Shown here one piece after another: positions 58,750-64,000 of a stretch of 64,000 nt of DNA (positions within the stretch are counted from its first letter, which is position 1; every line of letters starts with the position of its first letter). The position numbers and the translations under genes were made by a program. Source of the DNA: an uncultured Alphaproteobacteria bacterium (GTDB taxonomy: Bacteria; Pseudomonadota; Alphaproteobacteria; Caulobacterales; Caulobacteraceae); the NCBI GenBank assembly GCA_903822175.1, contig CAIJOB010000015.1:146874-210873 (forward strand), read 5' to 3'. A model generated the notes under the pieces. It did no database searches. It saw only the letters and a program-made list of their open reading frames with translations, and had not been told where the DNA came from.

Positions 58750-59238
58750 ATGTATTCGCAAGAAAAACAGGCAATCGGCAACTACCTTAACTTGCAAGAC
58801 CTTGCTGTTCTGGTTTTAGACGACAACGCAAACACGCGCACGTTGATTTCTGAAGTTCTTCGCGGATTAGGTGTGCGACGAATCTATCGGACCGGAAAAT
58901 GCTCCGAGGGCCTGATGGTCCTGAAGTCGCACGCGATCGACGTAATGTTCGTCGACATCGAGATGGACGGCGAGGATGGCCTTGAGTTCGTGAAGATGAT
59001 CCGCGGCGCGCGGGAACCGAAGGTCGCCAATGCGGCGGCGATCATCGTCTCCTCCCACGCTACCGAGGCGCGGGTCATGGAAGCCGGCGTGGTCGGGGCG
59101 GACGGTTTCCTCTCCAAGCCCTTCACCGTCGGCGCCTTCGCCAAGCGCCTGACCGAGGGCCTCGCCGCCCGGCGCTACATGTCCCGCCAGCCGGCGAAGT
59201 CCCCCGTCCGCGCCTCGGCCAACCAGATCGAGCTCTAG
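58750..59238 (+). CDS. Single-domain response regulator
   Basis: A 162-residue receiver domain with short extensions and no output domain. Acid pair Asp24-Asp25 (LVLDDN), phosphoacceptor Asp69 (MFVDIEM), Ser101/Ser102 switch (IIVSSHA) and Lys123 (LSKPFT). It lies alone, 140 bp after the amidohydrolase gene, with no kinase nearby. The first 40-50 codons are clearly AT-richer and use rarer codons (AAA, TTA, TTT) than the rest of the gene. The stop is within a palindrome AGCTCTAGAGCT shared with the end of the convergent gamma-glutamyltransferase. Confidence 0.92.
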   Translation: MYSQEKQAIGNYLNLQDLAVLVLDDNANTRTLISEVLRGLGVRRIYRTGKCSEGLMVLKSHAIDVMFVDIEMDGEDGLEFVKMIRGAREPKVANAAAIIVSSHATEARVMEAGVVGADGFLSKPFTVGAFAKRLTEGLAARRYMSRQPAKSPVRASANQIEL

Positions 59239-59240
59239 AG

Positions 59241-61076
59241 CTAGAAGCCGACCGCTTGGCCGTCCTTCCGGTGGTCGGAGCCAGCGCGGTAGACGCGTTT
59301 GGACTTGTCACCGGGCGAGGCCACGGCGATCGCCTGGAAGCCGCCCATGGCGCCGCTATCGGGCGGGCCGAGCTTGTGGCCCATGGCCTCCAGGTCCTTG
59401 CCGACCGCGTCATAGAGCGGGCGCTCCAGCACCAGGCGGTTGGGCACCTGGGTGTGGCGGAAGCGGGCCATGTCGGTGGCCATCTGCAGGTTGGCGCCCA
59501 GGTCGAAGATGTTGACCAGCGCCTGGCCGTGGCCCTGCGCCTGCATGTCGCCGCCCATCAGCAAGAGGCTCATCAGCGGGTCGGCGCCGTCCATGACGAA
59601 GCCGGCGGCGAGCGTGTTGTAGGGCCGCTTGTGCGGCGCGATCACGTTGGGCGACTTCGGGTCGAGGCTGAACAGGCCGCCCCGATTGTGCAGCACGAAG
59701 CCGTAGCCCGGCACGGTCAGGCCCGAGCCGAAGCCGGAGAAGTTGGAGTTCACCCAGGCCACCATGTTGCCGGCCTCGTCGGCGGTGGAGAGCACGATGG
59801 TGTCGCCGGCGCCGTCCGCCTCGCCCGCCGGTCCGGTCGATGACGCCCGCTTCGGGTCGACCTTGCCGCAGAGCTCCCGGGCGTGGGCCTTGGACAGCAG
59901 CCGGTCCATCGGCACTTTCACGAAATCCGGGTCGGCGTTGAAGGCGATGAGGTCGGCGTAGGCCAGCTTCTTGGCCTCGACCATCAGGTGCCAGTAGAGC
60001 GGGCTGCGCGGCCCAAGGTTCGCCAAGGTCTGGCCGGGCGCCCAGGTCGGCAGGCACTGCTCCAGCACATTGACCATCACCAGCGCGCCCCAGTCCTGCG
60101 ACGGCGGCGGCAGCTCATAGACCTCGTGGCCGTGATAGCTGGTGTGCACCGGCTCGACCCATTCGCCCTTGTAGGCGGCGAGGTCGGCGGCGGTCATGGT
60201 GCCGCCCAGCGCCGTGGACTTGGCGACGATCGCCTGGGCGATCTCGCCTTTGTAGAAGGCGTTGACGCCCTGGGCCTGGATCAGGCGCAGGGTCTTGGCG
60301 AGATCGGGATTGCGGAAGATCTGCCCGGCGACAGGCGGTTTGCCGCCCGGATACCAGACGGCCAGCGAGTCCGGATCGACCGCGCTGCAGCAGGCTTTCA
60401 ACGGCAGGGACTTGGGCAGGCGCCAGTCGTCGGCGATGCGCTCGCTGACCGGGAAGCCTTCCTCTGCATAGGCCGCGGCGGGCGCCAGCATGTCCTTCAG
60501 CGATCGGCTGCCGAACCGCTTCAGCATGGCGTCCCAGCCCCAGACGGTCCCGGGCACGGTCACCGGCAGGATGCCGCCCTGCGGCATGCCAGAGCCCGTG
60601 CCCCAGTTCGTCGGGTCGGCGCGATAGCCCAGGCTCGCGAAATGCTCGGGCGTCGCACCGCTGGGCGCCATGCCGCTGGCGTTCAGCGCGTAGAGTTTGT
60701 GCTCCTTGGCGATATAGACGATGGCGAAGAGGTCGCCGCCGACGCCGACGTTCATCGGCTCGACCACGCTCAGCACCGCCGCGGTCGCCACCGCGGCGTC
60801 GACGGCGTTGCCGCCGTTGCGCAACACCTCCAGCCCGGCCTGGGCGGCCAGCGGCTGGCTGGTGGTGACCATGCCGTGGCGGGCGAAGACCTCGGCCCGC
60901 GACTGCGCCGCCCAGCCCTCCGTCCGCTCGCCGCGGATCGCGTTGCAGGCCGGCGCGGCGTCGGGCTTGCCACAGGTAGAGAACAGCGGCGTCGAGGCCG
61001 TCTGCGCCAACACTGAGCCGCCCAGCGCGATCGCCAGTCCCAGGCCCAAGGCCAAACCGCTACGCCGCCCGCTCAT
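59241..61076 (-). CDS. ggt: Gamma-glutamyltransferase
   Basis: A 611-residue periplasmic enzyme that removes the gamma-glutamyl group of glutathione and related peptides and is processed into two subunits. Signal peptide about residues 1-24 (ending SVLAQ). The conserved start of the mature enzyme is GMVTTSQPLAAQAGLEVLRNGGNAVDAA, and the autocleavage/nucleophile threonine is in GDTIVLSTADEAGN. Conserved GGDMQAQGHGQ (oxyanion and substrate loop) is present. Relatives include acylases of the GGT superfamily. Convergent with the receiver gene, stops two bases apart. Confidence 0.94.
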   Translation of the reverse strand: MSGRRSGLALGLGLAIALGGSVLAQTASTPLFSTCGKPDAAPACNAIRGERTEGWAAQSRAEVFARHGMVTTSQPLAAQAGLEVLRNGGNAVDAAVATAAVLSVVEPMNVGVGGDLFAIVYIAKEHKLYALNASGMAPSGATPEHFASLGYRADPTNWGTGSGMPQGGILPVTVPGTVWGWDAMLKRFGSRSLKDMLAPAAAYAEEGFPVSERIADDWRLPKSLPLKACCSAVDPDSLAVWYPGGKPPVAGQIFRNPDLAKTLRLIQAQGVNAFYKGEIAQAIVAKSTALGGTMTAADLAAYKGEWVEPVHTSYHGHEVYELPPPSQDWGALVMVNVLEQCLPTWAPGQTLANLGPRSPLYWHLMVEAKKLAYADLIAFNADPDFVKVPMDRLLSKAHARELCGKVDPKRASSTGPAGEADGAGDTIVLSTADEAGNMVAWVNSNFSGFGSGLTVPGYGFVLHNRGGLFSLDPKSPNVIAPHKRPYNTLAAGFVMDGADPLMSLLLMGGDMQAQGHGQALVNIFDLGANLQMATDMARFRHTQVPNRLVLERPLYDAVGKDLEAMGHKLGPPDSGAMGGFQAIAVASPGDKSKRVYRAGSDHRKDGQAVGF

Positions 61077-61211
61077 TGCCCACGCTCCCCGCCACCGCGG
61101 CGCGACCCTGGCTCAGCCGCCGGGCCATCGCAACCGGGCGGCTTCGTTGACGCTCCAGCGGCGCTGGTCCTAAGTCAGATCGACGAACTTTTAATCCGGG
61201 GAATCGACCAA

Positions 61212-61700
61212 ATGGCTGCCGAGCACACACCGCACCCGCGGATCGCGGAGCGCGCCCAGGCCGGGCCGCACACCACCAAGGCCGAGCAGACCAGCCTGAA
61301 CGGCAAGATCGCCATCCTGATCACCAACATGGTCGGCACCATGTGGTGCGCCTACGCCTTCGCGCTGCTGGCGCTGATCAGCCTGCCGGAAGCCATCAAG
61401 GGCGGCACCGCAGCGCTGATCGCCTGGATCGCCCAGACCTTCCTGCAGCTGGTGCTGCTGTCGGTGATCATGGTCGGCCAGAAGGTCTCGGCCGCGGCTT
61501 CCGACAAACAGGCCCTGCAGACCTTCAAGGACGCCGAGGCGCTGTTGAAGATTCAGGACGACGTCCACCGCCTGATCAAACTCAACAACGACCTGACAGC
61601 CCAGATCCACGCGGCGACGTGCACGGGCCCGGCGCCGGCGAAGGCGGCTCCCGCGAAGAAGGCCCCAGCGGCAAAGAAGCCCGCGCCCCGCAAGCGCTGA
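61212..61700 (+). CDS. Two-helix membrane protein with Lys/Ala/Pro-rich tail
   Basis: A 162-residue inner-membrane protein with two hydrophobic segments at about 31-53 (KIAILITNMVGTMWCAYAF...) and 68-90 (AALIAWIAQTFLQLVLLSVIMVG), joined by a short loop. After a helical, probably coiled region (SDKQALQTFKDAEALLKIQD) the protein ends in a basic AKKAPAAKKPAPRKR tail like a histone H1-type domain. The membrane pattern recalls the DUF1003-type small proteins; function unknown. It precedes an inverted repeat and a convergent TauD gene. Confidence 0.72.
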   Translation: MAAEHTPHPRIAERAQAGPHTTKAEQTSLNGKIAILITNMVGTMWCAYAFALLALISLPEAIKGGTAALIAWIAQTFLQLVLLSVIMVGQKVSAAASDKQALQTFKDAEALLKIQDDVHRLIKLNNDLTAQIHAATCTGPAPAKAAPAKKAPAAKKPAPRKR

Positions 61701-61711
61701 AGCCGCCAGTT

Positions 61712-61819
61712 GCTCCCCGTAGGGGGAGCTGTCAGCGAAGCTGACTGAGGGGGTCCGCTCAGATCGTGGAGGAAGCCCCCTCCGGCGCTTCGCGCCACCT
61801 CCCCCGATGGGGAGGAGCT
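61712..61819. repeat. Intergenic inverted repeat, copy E
   Basis: Left arm GCTCCCCGTAGGGGGAGC, then TGTCAGCGAAGCTGACTGAGGGGG; right arm has the complement with changes (CCCCCTCCGGCGCTTCGCGCC, then ACCTCCCCCGATGGGGAGGAGC). An imperfect inverted repeat between the two-helix membrane gene and the convergent TauD gene. Same module (C-rich hairpin plus GCGAAGC element) as copies A, B and D. Confidence 0.75.
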
Positions 61820-62686
61820 CTAGACCGGCACATCCCCCGCGACCGTCGTGCGGTGCATCAGGCGCAGGTGGCCGTCGTAGCCGCCTTCGGCGAAGTGCAT
61901 GGTGCAGCGGTTGTCCCACATCAGCAGCATCTGCTCGCGCCACTTGTGGCGGTAGATGAACTGCTCTTGCGTCAGGTGGGCGAACAGGAAGCCGAGCATC
62001 GCCTTGGCCTCCTCCGGCGTCATGCCCTCGATGCCGACCGTGTAGACCGGCGAGACGAACAGCGCCTTCCTGCCCGTCACCGGATGGGTGCGGACCAGCG
62101 GGTGGGTCAGCGATCCGTCGGCGTCCTCGGAGACGATGATCTCCATGGTCCGCTTCTCGGTGTCCTTCGAGAAGACGCCCTTGGTGCCGTAGGACTGCCG
62201 CGCAGAATGCACCGCCTGCAATGGCTCAAGCATCGCCTGCATCACCGGCGACAGGGCCTCGTAGGCGCGGGCCGCGTCGACGAACAGGGTGTCGCCGCCG
62301 ACCGGCGGGACCACCTTGGAATGCAGGATCGTGGCGGCCGGCGGCGCCTCCTGGAAGCTCCAGTCGGAGTGCCAGCCGGCGCCGAAGTTGGTGGCCCTCT
62401 CGTCCGGCTCGCGGCGCAGTTCGAGGACGTTGGGATGGCCCGCCATCGGCTTGATGTAGGGGTCGTGGCCGAAGCCCCCCATCTGCTCCGTAAACGCCTC
62501 CTGCGCCTCCAGGCTGAGCGGCTGGTCGGGGAAGGCCACGACGCCGTGGCGCGCCCAGGCCGACTTCACCTCCTCCAGGACGGTCGGGGGCAGCGGCCTG
62601 CTGAGGTCGGGCCCGGTGATCAGCGCGCCGAAGCCCGTGGCCTGCGGCGTCACCTCGATCGTTCGATAGTCCAGTATGGCGTCCAT
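61820..62686 (-). CDS. TauD/TfdA family 2-oxoglutarate-dependent dioxygenase
   Basis: A 288-residue Fe(II)/2-oxoglutarate enzyme. The iron is held by His106, Asp108 (WHSDWSF) and the distal His near 278 (RLMHRTTVAGD); the following Arg binds 2-oxoglutarate. The start VTPQATGFGALITGPDLSRPL is typical for TauD/TfdA, which hydroxylate taurine, 2,4-D or other carboxylates; the substrate is not deducible and no sulfonate transporter is nearby. A palindrome AAACACCTGTTT lies 49 bp upstream of its ATG, like those before the nitronate monooxygenase and molybdenum enzyme. Confidence 0.93.
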   Translation of the reverse strand: MDAILDYRTIEVTPQATGFGALITGPDLSRPLPPTVLEEVKSAWARHGVVAFPDQPLSLEAQEAFTEQMGGFGHDPYIKPMAGHPNVLELRREPDERATNFGAGWHSDWSFQEAPPAATILHSKVVPPVGGDTLFVDAARAYEALSPVMQAMLEPLQAVHSARQSYGTKGVFSKDTEKRTMEIIVSEDADGSLTHPLVRTHPVTGRKALFVSPVYTVGIEGMTPEEAKAMLGFLFAHLTQEQFIYRHKWREQMLLMWDNRCTMHFAEGGYDGHLRLMHRTTVAGDVPV

Positions 62687-62734
62687 AGGTGTGGCCTCGT
62701 CTCCTCACGCCTCTGCCGGGCGCTCACGCTCCCA

Positions 62735-62746
62735 AAACACCTGTTT
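62735..62746. promoter_or_regulatory. Palindrome AAACA-CC-TGTTT (site 3)
   Basis: Perfect 5-2-5 inverted repeat in the 96-bp gap between the TauD gene and the divergent cobS, 49 bp upstream of the TauD start and 37 bp upstream of cobS. Same core as site 1 (AAACAGTTGTTT). Confidence 0.6.
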
Positions 62747-62782
62747 GCCTCCGTCCCGGCAAGCCTGTAATCGAACCTCACC

Positions 62783-63784
62783 ATGACCGCTTTCGACACT
62801 CAAGAAGACAAGCTGCTGACGCTGGTCCCCGACCACGAGCTCAACGCGCGCGAGACGTTCGGCGTTGATTTCGACTTCAAGGCGCCGGCGTTCAAGGAAA
62901 AGGACAGCCACGTCCCGGACTTCGACGAGAACTACAAGTTCGACCCGGAGACCACGCGCGCCATCCTCGCCGGCTTCGCATTCGACCGCCGCGTGATGGT
63001 CCAGGGCTATCACGGCACCGGCAAGTCGACGCACATCGAGCAGGTGGCGGCGCGGCTGAACTGGCCGCTGGTCCGCGTGAACCTCGACAGCCACGTGTCG
63101 CGGATCGACCTGGTCGGCAAGGACGCCATCGTCCTGAAGGACGGCAAGCAGGTCACCGAATTCCGCGAAGGCATGCTGCCCTGGGCGATCCAGCGGCCGA
63201 TCGCGCTGGTGTTCGACGAATATGACGCCGGCCGCCCCGACGTGATGTTCGTGATCCAGCGGGTGCTCGAAGCGCAGGGCAAGCTGACCCTGCTCGACCA
63301 GAACCGGGTGATCCGGCCCAATCCCTATTTCCGGCTGTTCTCGACCACCAACACCATCGGTCTGGGCGACACCACCGGCCTCTATCACGGCACCCAGCAG
63401 ATCAACCAAGGCCAGATGGACCGCTGGTCGATCGTCACCACGCTCAACTACCTCGATCACGACGCCGAGGCCGAAATCGTGCTGGCCAAGTCGCCCAGCT
63501 ATGACAACGAGGCCGGCAAGCGAACGATCGCGGCCATGGTGCGGGTGGCCGACATGACGCGGAACGCCTTCATGAACGGCGACATTTCCACGGTCATGAG
63601 CCCGCGCACGGTGATCACCTGGGCCCAGAACGCCGAGATCTTCGGCGGCGACCTGGCGACGTCGTTCCGCATGACCTTCCTGAACAAGTGCGACGAGCTG
63701 GAGCGCGGCACGGTGGCCGAGTTCTATCAGCGGGCGTTCGGGGTGGACCTGCCGGAGACGACGGCGCGGGTGAAGATCAGCTAG
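62783..63784 (+). CDS. cobS: Cobaltochelatase subunit CobS (AAA+ ATPase)
   Basis: A 333-residue AAA+ ATPase of the aerobic cobaltochelatase, which with CobT and CobN inserts cobalt into hydrogenobyrinic diamide during vitamin B12 synthesis. Walker A is GYHGTGKS at 75-82, Walker B LVFDEYD at 142-148, and the N-terminal [16 protein letters not shown] is typical of the alphaproteobacterial protein. CobS is widely conserved in alphaproteobacteria even without a full cobalamin pathway. The expected cobT is not next to it on the right, where an acetyltransferase ends; divergent from the TauD gene. Confidence 0.95.
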   Translation: MTAFDTQEDKLLTLVPDHELNARETFGVDFDFKAPAFKEKDSHVPDFDENYKFDPETTRAILAGFAFDRRVMVQGYHGTGKSTHIEQVAARLNWPLVRVNLDSHVSRIDLVGKDAIVLKDGKQVTEFREGMLPWAIQRPIALVFDEYDAGRPDVMFVIQRVLEAQGKLTLLDQNRVIRPNPYFRLFSTTNTIGLGDTTGLYHGTQQINQGQMDRWSIVTTLNYLDHDAEAEIVLAKSPSYDNEAGKRTIAAMVRVADMTRNAFMNGDISTVMSPRTVITWAQNAEIFGGDLATSFRMTFLNKCDELERGTVAEFYQRAFGVDLPETTARVKIS

Positions 63785-64000
63785 AGATCAATTCGGTACC
63801 GCAGGCCTTCGCCGCCGCCATAGGCGGCAGGTTTTGTGAAGGGACCGACAAGTCGTCCGCCGTTCGCGAGAATCACACGCTGCGACGGAACGTTGTCGGG
63901 CACGCAGGTGAGTTCGATATAGCCCAGTCCGAAAGGCCGGATCGCGGGCAGGAAGAGATCAAGAGCGCGCGTAGCCACTCCACGGTTCTGCTTCCAAGCC
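63781..64000 (-). CDS. GNAT acetyltransferase, N-terminus cut by window edge
   Basis: The frame is open to the right edge, so 73 residues of the C-terminal part are visible: from [20 protein letters not shown] (the acetyl-CoA pyrophosphate-binding motif A region, Q/R-x-x-G-x-A) through [20 protein letters not shown] (motif B, with the typical PDN-x-x-S) to [10 protein letters not shown]. This is a GNAT of the RimJ/RimL-like kind. A GTG at 63978 is an internal codon, not necessarily a start. Its TAG shares CTAG (63781-63784) with the cobS stop. Confidence 0.8.
   Translation of the reverse strand, partial: AWKQNRGVATRALDLFLPAIRPFGLGYIELTCVPDNVPSQRVILANGGRLVGPFTKPAAYGGGEGLRYRIDL

Overview
The window is dense, GC-rich chromosomal DNA of an alphaproteobacterium, most likely a member of Caulobacterales (Phenylobacterium or Caulobacter type). 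This is inferred from gene content and order: accA-xerD-hypothetical-aroK-aroB-CNNM/CorC, a secA/parvulin/argJ neighbourhood, bolA next to a DnaJ-like gene, CobS, an ECF general-stress promoter motif, and many small TetR, glycine-zipper and single-domain response-regulator genes. Genes are packed head to tail, many overlap by ATGA, and several convergent pairs share stop codons. I see no rRNA, tRNA, CRISPR array, insertion sequence or prophage.

Layout. 1-5.2 kb: cut periplasmic protein, arfB, a DUF3667 membrane protein, a lipoprotein and clpB. 5.3-11 kb: an alcohol dehydrogenase/TetR pair with a clear operator, a VOC protein, DUF1178 plus a nitrilase-family amidase, grxC, comF and a methyltransferase. 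11-16.7 kb: secreted or envelope proteins (lipoprotein, alpha/beta hydrolase, M28-like peptidase, beta-lactamase fold) with a small stress protein and mutT. 16.9-29.6 kb: rhlE-like helicase, a PQQ/cytochrome dehydrogenase with a frameshifted divergent regulator, a dihydrofolate-reductase-like gene, argJ, a frameshifted lipoprotein peptidyl-prolyl isomerase, a thiolase, a TylF methyltransferase and secA.

29.6-38.8 kb is accessory metabolism: carotenoid/stilbene oxygenase, TetR and epoxide hydrolase; threonine dehydratase and threonine aldolase; nitronate monooxygenase. 39-46.4 kb is a conserved core block (accA, xerD, aroK, aroB, CNNM/CorC). 46.5-53.5 kb holds a receiver protein, a possible 29-residue membrane peptide, a TonB receptor and a three-gene molybdenum aldehyde oxidoreductase operon of PaoABC type. 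53.6-64 kb starts with bolA/dnaJ-like and ends with cobS; about 8 kb of other genes lies between (glycine-zipper protein, aldo/keto reductase, DUF4180 with an HTH protein, amidohydrolase, receiver protein, gamma-glutamyltransferase, TauD dioxygenase).

The most informative non-coding signals are: a palindrome of the form AAACRNNTGTTT just upstream of three unrelated oxidoreductase units; a doubled GTCAGTNACTGAC operator in a TetR/dehydrogenase divergent promoter; an EcfG/SigT-like promoter and a Shine-Dalgarno hairpin before a 54-residue protein; three 10-bp direct repeats before the HTH-DUF4180 pair; overlapping palindromes before the tiny membrane peptide; and four copies of one intergenic inverted-repeat family. 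Two genes carry apparent single-base frameshifts next to homopolymers, which may be sequence errors. I found no convincing new multi-gene defence or secretion system.
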